From the NCBI GenBank assembly GCA_023400235.1, contig JAEXFI010000045.1:186001-250000 (forward strand): a stretch of 64,000 nt of DNA. Direction: 5' to 3'. The translations under genes and the position numbers were made by a program. How positions within the stretch are numbered: the first letter of the stretch is position 1; the number at the start of each line of letters is the position of its first letter. Under the pieces are notes generated by a model, which was not told the DNA's origin, made no database searches, and saw only the letters and a list, made by a program, of their open reading frames with translations. Shown here one piece after another: positions 53,586 through 61,421 of the stretch. This stretch comes from Bacillota bacterium (GTDB lineage Bacteria; Bacillota; Clostridia; Acetivibrionales; DSM-1351).

Positions 53586-55091
53586 ATGAGAAAAAAATAC
53601 TCACAAAAGTCCTTAGGTCTTAAATTAATTTCCGGAGTTTTAACCTGGCTTATATTATTTTCAGGCTTTATGAGCCTGGAGGCGGTTAATGCGGCTCAGA
53701 CCGCTGATACCTCCAGGCAGGTCAAACTAAAATGGCTGGTCATAGGACAGGGAGACCAACAGGATAAAAAGCTGGTTGAAGCCTCCATAAACAACTATCT
53801 TAAGGATAAAATCAATGTTGTGCTTGATATAACAACCTTTACCTGGGCAGAATATGATCAGAGGATGAACTTATATATTGCTGCCGGAGAGCAATATGAT
53901 ATTAATTTTACCTCCAGCTGGGCCGCGCGCTATGAGAAAATGGCTGAAATAAATGTATACAAGGACTTGACCGGTATGCTGGATACATATGCTCCAAAAA
54001 CCAAAGCACTGCTGGGAGACAAAATATTAAACGGTGCCAGGATAAACGGAGGAATATATGCTTTACCGGTTTATAACTACAATATAGTCAACAGCTATGG
54101 GATATTATTAAACAAAAAACTGGTGGATAAGTACAAGATCAATACCGCAAAGATTACCAGGCTTCAGGATCTGGAGCCCTTCCTAAAGACAATCAAGGCA
54201 AAAGAAGCCAAAAGCATCGGCTTTTATCCCTTTGATTCGTACTCTGAATCTGTAATCAACACCTTGAATTATGACAGGCCTTTATATAATTCACCTGTAG
54301 CTGTAAAAAGGGACGGGAAAAGCACAAAGGTTGAAAATCTTTATGAAACCGGGGATGCAAAAGCACTGTTCACACTGATGAATAAATGGTATAAGGCAGG
54401 TTATATTCCAAAGTCCGCAGAGGCCACAAACAATTACTACAATAATAATAAATCAAAAATCTTTGCAATGTATTCCAATATCACTCCCATAAAAACTGAG
54501 GAGCTTTTGCTAAATGATAATATTAACATGGTTCCTGTTGTACTTAACAAACCGTCTATAACTACTGCAAGCGTCACAAGTGCCATGCATGCCATCTCAG
54601 TCATGAGTAAAAATCCCGAAAGGGCCTTGATGCTGCTGGAGCTGGTAAATACAGATCCAAAGCTTTCAAACCTGATTAACTATGGAGTTGAGGGAGTTCA
54701 CTACAAAAAAACCGGTTCTGCTTCAATAGCACAGACCTCCGCAGGTAAGGAGAAGTACAATCCCAATACCCCCTGGTTATTCGGCAACCAGACAATAGCC
54801 TATACCCTTCCGGGCTATACCTCAAAAGCAGGAGCAGTTTTTAAGGCTAATGTAAAAAATGCGGCAGTATCACCTCTGGCAGGGCTTACTTTTAATTCAC
54901 AGCCGGTAGAAGCTGAAATAGCAAATATAAGCGCCATAACAAGCAAATATATTAATGATTTGTGTATCGGGAAAGTCAATACAACCCAAAATCTGAACAA
55001 AATGAATGCTGAGCTGAACAAGGGCGGTCTTAAGAAAATACTTGCAGAAATGCAGCTGCAGGCGGACAAGTTTGTAAAAAACCCAAGATAG
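53586..55091 (+). CDS. Extracellular solute-binding protein (DUF3502-like), no lipobox
   Basis: This 501-residue exported protein starts with a signal peptide (about 10-37, LISGVLTWLILFSGFM...VNAAQTA). It has the two-lobe pattern of family 1 solute-binding proteins (VKLKWLVIGQGDQQDKKLVEASINNYLKD near the start; DKILNGARINGGIYALPVYN). Such proteins feed carbohydrate ABC importers, but no permease or ATPase is adjacent. Unlike the usual Gram-positive receptor it has no lipobox cysteine at the cleavage site. It is oriented against the flanking rbgA and rnhB genes, as an insertion in a conserved block. GGAGGT lies before the ATG. Confidence 0.85.
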   Translation: MRKKYSQKSLGLKLISGVLTWLILFSGFMSLEAVNAAQTADTSRQVKLKWLVIGQGDQQDKKLVEASINNYLKDKINVVLDITTFTWAEYDQRMNLYIAAGEQYDINFTSSWAARYEKMAEINVYKDLTGMLDTYAPKTKALLGDKILNGARINGGIYALPVYNYNIVNSYGILLNKKLVDKYKINTAKITRLQDLEPFLKTIKAKEAKSIGFYPFDSYSESVINTLNYDRPLYNSPVAVKRDGKSTKVENLYETGDAKALFTLMNKWYKAGYIPKSAEATNNYYNNNKSKIFAMYSNITPIKTEELLLNDNINMVPVVLNKPSITTASVTSAMHAISVMSKNPERALMLLELVNTDPKLSNLINYGVEGVHYKKTGSASIAQTSAGKEKYNPNTPWLFGNQTIAYTLPGYTSKAGAVFKANVKNAAVSPLAGLTFNSQPVEAEIANISAITSKYINDLCIGKVNTTQNLNKMNAELNKGGLKKILAEMQLQADKFVKNPR

Positions 55092-55113
55092 AATTATAAG
55101 CCTAAATATAAAA

Positions 55114-55160
55114 AGCCGCGTCACAGTTGAATTTATGATAAAATCAACTGTGATGCGGCT
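55114..55160. terminator. Bidirectional terminator between the solute-binding gene and rbgA
   Basis: agccgcgtcacagttga (55114-55130) and tcaactgtgatgcggct (55144-55160) form a 17-bp stem with one G-U pair, with A/T tracts on both sides. It ends both convergent transcripts. Confidence 0.85.
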
Positions 55161-55178
55161 TGACTTTTTATTTGAGTT

Positions 55179-56060
55179 TTAAGTGGCAGTTAGGGTCTCT
55201 TCTCTGTCTCCGGGCTTTTCCAGCGTTATTTTTCCGATTTTTCCTCCCCGGAATTCATCCAGAACTATTGCTGAAATTCTGGAATAGTCAATCTGCCCCT
55301 TTGAAACAATACAGCCTCTTTTTTTTGCCACTGTCTCCAGCAGTTCCAAAGGCTCAAGACTTCCTATAATGTCAGGGTCAAGCTTGAATCTGGTGCACAG
55401 TTCTGAAGGATAAGCTTTAGAGAGCCTTACCAGCAGTTCCATTGCAACTTCGCCTATATCCATTATGTCATCCTTTATTGCACCGGTAAATGCCAGGTTC
55501 ATTCCTACTTCCTGATCTTCAAACTTTGGCCACAATATACCAGGGGTATCCAACAGCTCTATTTCGGAGTTTATTCTTATCCACTGCTTCCCTCTGGTTA
55601 CGCCGGGTCTGTCTCCTGTTACCGCACTGGCTTTGCCTACGATTTTGTTTATAAATGAGGATTTCCCCACATTGGGAATGCCTACCACCATGGTTCTCAC
55701 AGGTGTGAAAAGTTTTCCCTTGGCTCTGTCTCTTTCAATCTTTTCGGACATAAGTTCTCTGGCTCTGTTTTTTACTTCATTCAGGCCTTTGCCGTTAATG
55801 GAATTAATGAGGATACATCTTATGCCCTGACTGGCATACCACTGCACCCACTGTCTTGATATCTGTTCATCCGCAAGATCTGACTTGTTAAAAGCCACAA
55901 GCCGGGGCTTGTTGTTCACCATGGAATTGATTTCGGGATTTCTGCTGCTGAAAGGGATTCTTGCATCCAGCAGCTCTATTATTACATCTACAAGCTTTAA
56001 ATTTTCAGCTATGAGTCTTCTGGTTTTCGCCATATGGCCTGGAAACCATTGAATATTCAT
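55179..56060 (-). CDS. rbgA: Ribosome biogenesis GTPase RbgA (YlqF)
   Basis: It helps late assembly of the 50S subunit. This 293-residue circularly permuted GTPase has G4 FNKSD before G1 GIPNVGKSS, then G2/G3 TRGKQWI and DTPGILWP, and a C-terminal helical RNA-binding domain (FRGGKIGKITLE). It begins MNIQWFPGHMAKTRR, the family hallmark. It follows lepB at 116 bp. Confidence 0.95.
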   Translation of the reverse strand: MNIQWFPGHMAKTRRLIAENLKLVDVIIELLDARIPFSSRNPEINSMVNNKPRLVAFNKSDLADEQISRQWVQWYASQGIRCILINSINGKGLNEVKNRARELMSEKIERDRAKGKLFTPVRTMVVGIPNVGKSSFINKIVGKASAVTGDRPGVTRGKQWIRINSEIELLDTPGILWPKFEDQEVGMNLAFTGAIKDDIMDIGEVAMELLVRLSKAYPSELCTRFKLDPDIIGSLEPLELLETVAKKRGCIVSKGQIDYSRISAIVLDEFRGGKIGKITLEKPGDREETLTAT

Positions 56061-56176
56061 TAAAGTCTCCTTAGTATCAACTGCATTTTACAGTTGGGAT
56101 TATATAAATTATCTAAATTATCTTCTTATTTAGTTATCCATTAAATTGTTAAGCCTTATACATGCCACCTGTCAGG

Positions 56177-56848
56177 TTATAATCCGCCCATCTTTGACAA
56201 CGGCCAGATTCTCACCACGGCTTTTCCAATAACGGCATCCCTGTCAATAGGTCCTATCTGTCTGGAATCCAGGCTCTGCTCCCGGTTATCCCCCATTACG
56301 AATATCTTGTCCTCCGGTATGGTAAAAGGAAGCTCCATGCCGTGCGAATCCGTAACACCCTGAGTCTTGACATAGGTTTCATCCAGCTTCTTGAATTCTG
56401 TATCGCCGGCAGCTTTTCTATAGACATAACCCTCTCTGATATCTATCTGGTCTCCGGGAAGGCCTATAACTCTCTTTATATAGTCCACCTCGCCTGGATT
56501 TCGTATGGGCAGGTACTTAAATACCCCCTGAAATTGCCCCTCTTCATGCATGAACACTATAATGTCACCGTGTTTTGGCTGGCTGAAAAAGTATCCTGTC
56601 TTGTACACTATAACATTGTGACCCTCAGAAAGAGTGCTTTCCATAGATACCATATTAACTTTATAGGTAGAAAAACCAAAGGCCTTTATCAGCATTGAAA
56701 TTATAATTGCAGCAACAATTACAAGACACCATTCGAAAATTTCCTTTTTTACGGAACTTTTCTTCTTTTCTTCTTTATTTAAAACCTGCTTTTCCTTGCC
56801 ATCGTCTAAAATCTTTTCATTGCTGTCTTCAAAGTTCTGACCATCCAT
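56177..56848 (-). CDS. lepB: Signal peptidase I
   Basis: It cleaves signal peptides of exported proteins such as the hydrolases in this window. The 223-residue protein has a charged cytoplasmic N-terminus, one transmembrane helix (about 36-58), the catalytic serine in VSMESTLSEG and lysine in DYIKRVIGLPGD, and the GDNREQSLDSR box. AGGTGA precedes the ATG. Confidence 0.95.
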   Translation of the reverse strand: MDGQNFEDSNEKILDDGKEKQVLNKEEKKKSSVKKEIFEWCLVIVAAIIISMLIKAFGFSTYKVNMVSMESTLSEGHNVIVYKTGYFFSQPKHGDIIVFMHEEGQFQGVFKYLPIRNPGEVDYIKRVIGLPGDQIDIREGYVYRKAAGDTEFKKLDETYVKTQGVTDSHGMELPFTIPEDKIFVMGDNREQSLDSRQIGPIDRDAVIGKAVVRIWPLSKMGGL

Positions 56849-57020
56849 AGGGAAATCACCTCATTATCAATTTTGTTTAAGCTTAAGTCAATATATTAAT
56901 TACTTAAGCCGTTTCTATTATATATAATTATTCAAAATTATACAAATTACATTTATTTGACACTGTTGGCAGCACTTTTTACGGTGGTTTCAAAGATGCA
57001 GGAACAAGCCTTGCAATGCT

Positions 57021-57052
57021 AAAAACCTAGAGACCGAAGCCTCTAGGTTTTG
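57021..57052 (-). terminator. Terminator after rplS
   Basis: aaaacctagag (57022-57032) and ctctaggtttt (57041-57051) form an 11-bp stem 10 bp after the rplS stop, so rplS is largely separated from lepB transcriptionally. Confidence 0.8.
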
Positions 57053-57061
57053 TCGTCTGAC

Positions 57062-57412
57062 TTATTTTGTTTGAAGTCTTTCCTTAACTTTTGCAGCCTT
57101 ACCAACTCTATCGCGGAGATAGTAAAGTTTAGCTCTTCTAACAACACCTTTTCTTACTACATCGATATGATCGATTCTTGGTGAGTTAACAGGGAATATT
57201 CTTTCAACTCCAACACCGTAGGATACTCTTCTTACAGTGAAAGTTTCCTTTAAGCCGGAACCCTTCAATGCTATGACAGTACCTTCGAAAACCTGGATTC
57301 TTTCCCTGGTTCCTTCCTTGATCTTTGCATGAACCTTAATAAAATCACCAATTTCCAATTTCGGAAGGTCAGTTCTTATCTGTTCATTTTCAATAGATTT
57401 CAATATATCCAT
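57062..57412 (-). CDS. rplS: 50S ribosomal protein L19
   Basis: The start at 57412 (MDILKSIENEQIRTDLPKL) follows GGAGG at 9 nt and matches L19; an ATG at 57454 would add a non-homologous basic tail. The 116-residue length is standard. Diagnostic segments are GDFIKVHAKIKEGTRERIQ and VERIFPVNSPRIDHIDVV. In many Firmicutes rplS follows trmD; here dcd is upstream instead, so rplS has its own promoter. Confidence 0.96.
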   Translation of the reverse strand: MDILKSIENEQIRTDLPKLEIGDFIKVHAKIKEGTRERIQVFEGTVIALKGSGLKETFTVRRVSYGVGVERIFPVNSPRIDHIDVVRKGVVRRAKLYYLRDRVGKAAKVKERLQTK

Positions 57413-57570
57413 TCTTGATTTCCTCCTTCCTCTCCTAGATGTTCGTGCATCCAATGAACCAATTGTTCAACGTAAACGACAGCTCAATAAAGTGAAGTCA
57501 TTTCCCGTGCAGAGGACCACCCGTATTACACACGCTGAACATTATAACACAACAATAAACCTGCTGTAAA
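57413..57570 (-). promoter_or_regulatory. rplS promoter and probable L19 autoregulatory leader
   Basis: TTTACA (57570-57565) and TATAAT (57546-57541) have an 18-base spacer. The roughly 125-nt leader contains gaac-aattg-gttc followed by an A/G-rich ribosome-binding region. Rfam records an L19 leader in Firmicutes; the position fits, but I cannot verify the consensus here. Confidence 0.5.
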
Positions 57571-57604
57571 GTATAATTTTTATAAGTCTCAGGGCTCGGC
57601 ACTG

Positions 57605-58126
57605 TTACTTCTCAAAATCCTTGTACAGCAAACTGGGCTGAATACCGGTGTTGTTCTGATACTTGCCGCTGCTGTATTTGTCATAATCCCCTTCAATGGA
57701 GTGGTAATAAATCTGGCATATTTCAATGCCGGGATACACCTTTATAGGCTGAATGCAATAAATCTCAAGAGTCCAGAAGCCTGCAAAGCCAACATCACCG
57801 AAGCCTGCCGTCACATGTATGAACAAGCCCAGTCTGCCGATAGAGGACCTGCCCTCCAGCATTGGCACATGATTTACCGTCCGTGTATATTCCTTGGTCC
57901 TGCCCAGGTACAGCTTATTGGGTTCAAGTATGAGGCCTTCTTCCGGAATTACCAGGCTTTTTGCCTTGTTCTCCTTTTTCATGTCCAGCAGCGTATCCTC
58001 ATAAACCAGCAATTCATTGTGGAGCCTTAAATTATAGCTGTTTGGATTCAGCTGCCCGGGACTAAAAGGCTCTATAAAAATTTCCCTGTCCAATTTTTTT
58101 TGTATTTCCTTGCCTGATAAAATCAT
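57605..58126 (-). CDS. dcd: dCTP deaminase
   Basis: It converts dCTP to dUTP, supplying dTMP synthesis. The 173-residue trimeric dUTPase-fold protein has MILSGKEI at the start, the substrate loop LEGRSSIGRLGLF with catalytic Glu, HVTAGFGDVGFAG, and a C-terminal NNTGIQPSLLY tail. The bifunctional form that also cleaves to dUMP cannot be excluded. Confidence 0.93.
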   Translation of the reverse strand: MILSGKEIQKKLDREIFIEPFSPGQLNPNSYNLRLHNELLVYEDTLLDMKKENKAKSLVIPEEGLILEPNKLYLGRTKEYTRTVNHVPMLEGRSSIGRLGLFIHVTAGFGDVGFAGFWTLEIYCIQPIKVYPGIEICQIYYHSIEGDYDKYSSGKYQNNTGIQPSLLYKDFEK

Positions 58127-58272
58127 TTTTTATCCCCCTGTCCGCTCTGCGGACATAAATTCAAAGGGTTGAAGTGGTTTCTTTCTACCTTATCCCCCGT
58201 GTTCGGTTTGCAGTTTGCGAATTAAAACCGTTACTTTCAAGTATATCATTAATGCTGTACCGTGAAAATATT

Positions 58273-59331
58273 TTAAAACCTTCCTTTGGAATGTTCCTTC
58301 TGAATTTTTGCAATCTGTTTTCCCCATTGCTTTTCCTGAAGTCTCAGCTTTCCGTTTTTCTTAGCCTCCAGGTGAGCCAGCTCCTTCTGGAGCTTTTGCC
58401 AGCTTTCCCACCTCTTGCTTTCCAGCGTACCGGAAGCAAGTGCCTCCGCTACCGCACAGCCCGGCTCATTTTCATGCCTGCAGTCATGAAACCTGCAGCT
58501 CGATACAAGCTCCTCAATATCTCCGAACATAATATCCATACCAGTATCGGCTTCCCACAGGGAGAGCATCCTCATTCCAGGGGTATCCAGCAATAGACCT
58601 CCGCCGGGCAAAAGCACAAGCTCCCTATGGGTGGTGGTATGCCTGCCCTTGCTGTCATCCTCACGTATTGACTGAGTTTTTAAAAGCTCCACACCCGCCA
58701 GCCGGTTCGCAAGAGTGGATTTTCCAACTCCTGAGGAACCCAGAAGTGCAATCGTTTTGCCAGGCAGCAGATATTTTCGGATTTCTTCAATACCCTGGCC
58801 TGTCACAGAGCTTATGGCAAAAACCTCAACACCCGGCGCAGCAGCATATACCTGACTGATTTTGTCCAGGGCATCTTCGCAGCAGTCAGCCTTGGTGAGC
58901 ACCACAACCGGCATGGCGCCGCTGTCCCAGGCAGCAATCAGATATCGTTCAAGTCTTCTTATGTTAAAATCCCTGTTCAAGGATTGTATCAGAAAGACAG
59001 TATCTGCATTTGCCGCTACAACCTGCTCTTTTACTTCTATTCCTGCAGCAGCTCTGGAAAATTTTGTTCTCCTCTCCAGTACAAGCCTTATAACAACATC
59101 ATTTCCCTGTAAGTTGCTTTCCAGTGCCACCCAATCTCCAACTGCCAGCTGCATGCCTTCATCTCCTTTGGCAATTGGCCTTCCGGCAGAAAACTCACCT
59201 TTTTGGGTGGCAATTCTGAGCTGCTGTCCGAAATCGGCTATAATACGGCCGGGAAACATGCTCTTATCAGCCCTTCTGTTCCATTCTTCTTCAAAAATAT
59301 CATTCCATCCATAATCTTTTAAATTTATCAT
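58273..59331 (-). CDS. rsgA: Ribosome small-subunit GTPase RsgA
   Basis: It checks maturation of the 30S subunit. The 352-residue protein has an OB fold, then a permuted GTPase with G4 VVLTKADCC, SAK-like AISSVTGQG, G1 LLGSSGVGKST and G3 LLDTPGMR, and a zinc-binding CRFHDCRHENEPGC segment. The ATG at 59331 is preferred over a TTG at 59334: AAGGA lies 9 nt upstream. Its first base is the last base of the upstream small ORF's stop codon, indicating coupled translation. Confidence 0.94.
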   Translation of the reverse strand: MINLKDYGWNDIFEEEWNRRADKSMFPGRIIADFGQQLRIATQKGEFSAGRPIAKGDEGMQLAVGDWVALESNLQGNDVVIRLVLERRTKFSRAAAGIEVKEQVVAANADTVFLIQSLNRDFNIRRLERYLIAAWDSGAMPVVVLTKADCCEDALDKISQVYAAAPGVEVFAISSVTGQGIEEIRKYLLPGKTIALLGSSGVGKSTLANRLAGVELLKTQSIREDDSKGRHTTTHRELVLLPGGGLLLDTPGMRMLSLWEADTGMDIMFGDIEELVSSCRFHDCRHENEPGCAVAEALASGTLESKRWESWQKLQKELAHLEAKKNGKLRLQEKQWGKQIAKIQKEHSKGRF

Positions 59332-59480
59332 CAATAATCATCCTTTATAAATTTCTTTTCCGACTGTCTTCTTTTCTTTTTGTTTTTCAGGCTGTTTTCC
59401 TGAATTCTGGTCCTGGGATTTATAACCCAGCTTCCACGGACTTCTCTCATATAATCAAAGGTACTTTTCTTTTTAGTCAT
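59331..59480 (-). CDS. Small basic protein coupled to rsgA
   Basis: This 49-codon frame begins with GGAG 6 nt before the ATG and ends by TGATG overlap with rsgA. The peptide is strongly basic with the segment RGSWVINPRTRIQENSLKNKK. Small Firmicutes proteins with a W-x-INPxTR pattern and Lys/Arg-rich tail are known but uncharacterised; the coupling to rsgA and the charge suggest a ribosome- or RNA-related role, which is inference. Confidence 0.8.
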   Translation of the reverse strand: MTKKKSTFDYMREVRGSWVINPRTRIQENSLKNKKKRRQSEKKFIKDDY

Positions 59481-59642
59481 AATAGTCTCCATTCAGTGCC
59501 ATATGCACATTTACATTTACAAAAACTTCATAATTAAACCGGGCTCATTGCTATTAGCATTCCATCCAGCAATAAAAAACATCATAAAGTCAATTTCGGT
59601 TGGAACCTTCGCCTTCCAGGCGAATATGCCCAAAAAAGGGTA

Positions 59643-59674
59643 TAAAAATTCCGCAGATGCGACCACCTGCGGAA
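59643..59674 (-). terminator. Minus-strand terminator (second of two)
   Basis: ttccgcag (59649-59656) pairs with ctgcggaa (59667-59674) and, leftwards, runs into TTTTTAT. Confidence 0.7.
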
Positions 59675-59686
59675 GAAAAAGACAAA

Positions 59687-59712
59687 TAAAAAAACACGCC
59701 AACTCTGCGTGC
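59687..59712 (-). terminator. Minus-strand terminator (first of two)
   Basis: cacgc (59695-59699) pairs with gcgtg (59707-59711) around a 7-nt loop and is followed leftwards by seven T residues. It closes the short unit starting near 59940. Confidence 0.7.
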
Positions 59713-59790
59713 ATATCCACTCAATAATAAAATCCGGAAAAAAAAACAGACTCCAGATCAATACTGATGTTTTTAATTGCATTCACAACT

Positions 59791-59905
59791 TTAGTTGCTC
59801 GAAAGAAGCTGCACTGCGGCAAAGTTCACCAAAAAGGCTTCCTTTGCAGGCTGTGCCAGTATTAAATTAGCAAAGAGCCACCTCAACAATCAAAATTAAA
59901 GACAT
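59791..59905 (-). CDS. Tiny hydrophobic ORF requiring a +1 frameshift, or a frameshifted pseudogene
   Basis: An ATG at 59905 has AAAGGAG about 10 nt upstream but meets TAA after 12 codons (59869-59867). The +1 frame is open from upstream of that stop to TAA at 59791. Moving to it at CTT-T (59875-59872) gives a 37-residue peptide (MSLILIVEVALANLILAQ..., ending QLLSSN). The switch point is CUUUGC preceded 2 nt earlier by GAGGUGG, resembling the prfB frameshift site. A simple one-base deletion in a small gene is the alternative. Confidence 0.4.
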
Positions 59906-59948
59906 ATACCAACAACTCCTTTCGTTAAATTTATTTACAACCTATATA

Positions 59949-59978
59949 ATTATAAAGCATTTTTAAAGCCTCTGTCAA
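59949..59978 (-). promoter_or_regulatory. Strong promoter of a short minus-strand unit
   Basis: TTGACA (59978-59973) and TATAAT (59954-59949) with an 18-base spacer are consensus sigma-A elements. They drive the small ORF region ending at the tandem terminators. The remaining bases of 59979-60078 carry only the ribosome-binding site of the next gene. Confidence 0.7.
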
Positions 59979-60078
59979 TAACATGTTACCTGTATTTTAC
60001 ATATTATGATATGAATAGACGAATATTGAATAAATTTAAAAGCATTGTTCAATAATACTTAAAAGAGGTGGAATAAAA

Positions 60079-60357
60079 TTGGGAAAATATATTAAAAACC
60101 CTATACCGGTGGAGGCAATAGAATACAGCACCGGTATGGAAGACGGCTTTGACGAACTGGAAATGGCAGTTAATTCCGGCCTTGTTCCGGAGCAATATGA
60201 AAATCCTTCAGATTTAAATAGGATACCGTATATATATACCCTGGAAGGAAAGCATTACATTAATAAGGGAGACTATATAATAACCGGCGTTGACGGAGAA
60301 AGATATCCCTGCAAGAAGGAAATCTTTCTGAAAACCTATTCCCCGGCCAATATATAG
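60079..60357 (+). CDS. Phage-type small protein (PGDYG-like)
   Basis: A TTG start follows AGGTGG. The 92-residue product begins KYIKNPIPVEAIEYS and ends KGDYIITGVDGERYPCKKEIFLKTY, the pattern of a small protein common in phages and prophages of Firmicutes. Its function is unknown. It lies alone, tail to tail with the SLATT gene (4 bp apart), and may be a prophage relic or an accessory component of the adjoining module. Confidence 0.75.
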   Translation: MGKYIKNPIPVEAIEYSTGMEDGFDELEMAVNSGLVPEQYENPSDLNRIPYIYTLEGKHYINKGDYIITGVDGERYPCKKEIFLKTYSPANI

Positions 60358-60361
60358 CTGT

Positions 60362-60862
60362 TCAGGTCTTATCCGGCTTTACCAGGCTTAGCTCCGTACT
60401 CCTCCAGTTACTGTTTTCCTTCTCCAGTATTGAATTAACTATGCTAATCAGAATTTCACCCTTGTTCTGGCAATTATAAGGATTGCAGCTGTTAATATAC
60501 AAATCCTTCTGGTGCTTTAATGCTTCGGCCACCATTCTGTACTCAATCCAGAGCTTGTGATAGCCAAACGTGGCATTGAATGCAGATACTACGGTTATAA
60601 CCGACCCCATAAGGGCCACAATGTATTTAGCCGCAGAAAATATGTCAATAAACAAGGTTGTAAAGGGTATCAGTGCCGAGAGGGTTATGTCCAGCACCAC
60701 AAGGAGGGTATAGCGTTTTTTGTTAAGTACGGATTTCTCATCATAATAAGCAAGATTTCCATTGAGATAGTTTTCTGCATTTCTGTCATTTTCATTATTT
60801 CTATTTATCTCATTCTCACTGTCTCTGTCTCTGTCCCTGCCATTACCTATTGTGTATTCCAT
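60362..60862 (-). CDS. DUF4231/SLATT two-helix membrane protein
   Basis: This 166-residue protein has a low-complexity Arg/Asn/Glu N-terminus (about 8-40) and then the SLATT/DUF4231 domain: two transmembrane helices (about 52-72 and 78-98; YTLLVVLDITLSALIPFTTL and YIVALMGSVITVVSAF), followed by GYHKLWIEYRMVAEALKHQKDLY. SLATT proteins are predicted pore-forming effectors in nucleotide-signal defence systems. It lies 50 bp downstream of a TIR gene on the same strand. AGGTGAG precedes the ATG. Confidence 0.82.
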   Translation of the reverse strand: MEYTIGNGRDRDRDSENEINRNNENDRNAENYLNGNLAYYDEKSVLNKKRYTLLVVLDITLSALIPFTTLFIDIFSAAKYIVALMGSVITVVSAFNATFGYHKLWIEYRMVAEALKHQKDLYINSCNPYNCQNKGEILISIVNSILEKENSNWRSTELSLVKPDKT

Positions 60863-60912
60863 GATCTGCTCACCTGAAATCCATTTAAAAGTCCACCTTG
60901 CCGGCCCCGTCC

Positions 60913-61326
60913 TCAGTATTTCAAAATCTGTTCCTGCAGCATTTTAACTACCTTTACGGGGTTGTTGGAATAAAACACCTTACTGGTAATAATTGCCCTG
61001 GGAATTCTGAAATCCTCCTTGACATTTATACTTTGATCAATTACTACAGGAAGGATTTCTTTTATCTTGCTGTTCATCAGCAGCTTTATTGCTTCATCCA
61101 GTTCTAGCCTTACAAATTCACTCTCCAGTGAGCTTTTGGATATAAAAAGCACAAACAGGTCCGCTTCTCTCAATTTCTCCAGTATAAAATCCATGGAGGT
61201 ATTTATGTTATAAGGCTGCATGTAAAAAATCAACCTGTATTTTTCCGGCAGTAATCTCATATGGCTTATAATGCTCTTGATAAAATCGTAGTCCTTACTG
61301 CTGCAGGATAAAAAAATATTGATCAT
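60913..61326 (-). CDS. TIR-domain protein
   Basis: This 137-residue protein is a stand-alone TIR domain: MINIFLSCSSKDYDFIKSI (beta A), YMQPYNINTS (BB-loop region), READLFVLFISKSSLESEF (beta C/D) and VRLELDEA, in which Glu75 aligns with the catalytic glutamate of NADase TIRs. It probably cleaves NAD+ or makes a cyclic nucleotide signal. It is upstream of the SLATT gene, and the two probably form one operon. Confidence 0.82.
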   Translation of the reverse strand: MINIFLSCSSKDYDFIKSIISHMRLLPEKYRLIFYMQPYNINTSMDFILEKLREADLFVLFISKSSLESEFVRLELDEAIKLLMNSKIKEILPVVIDQSINVKEDFRIPRAIITSKVFYSNNPVKVVKMLQEQILKY

Positions 61327-61421
61327 TCAAAGCCCACCCGTTTGCTCTGAGAGTTATCAATATATTTTATGCTTGTACAGGATAATACATGCCTGAATAA
61401 AAGGAATTATTTCAAGAGGAA

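Noticed and set aside
59760..59960. Possible 6S RNA, c-di-GMP or cobalamin riboswitch
   Set aside because: Several GC-rich stems can be drawn, but none of the conserved motifs of these classes is present; the small ORF interpretation explains the promoter and ribosome-binding site better.
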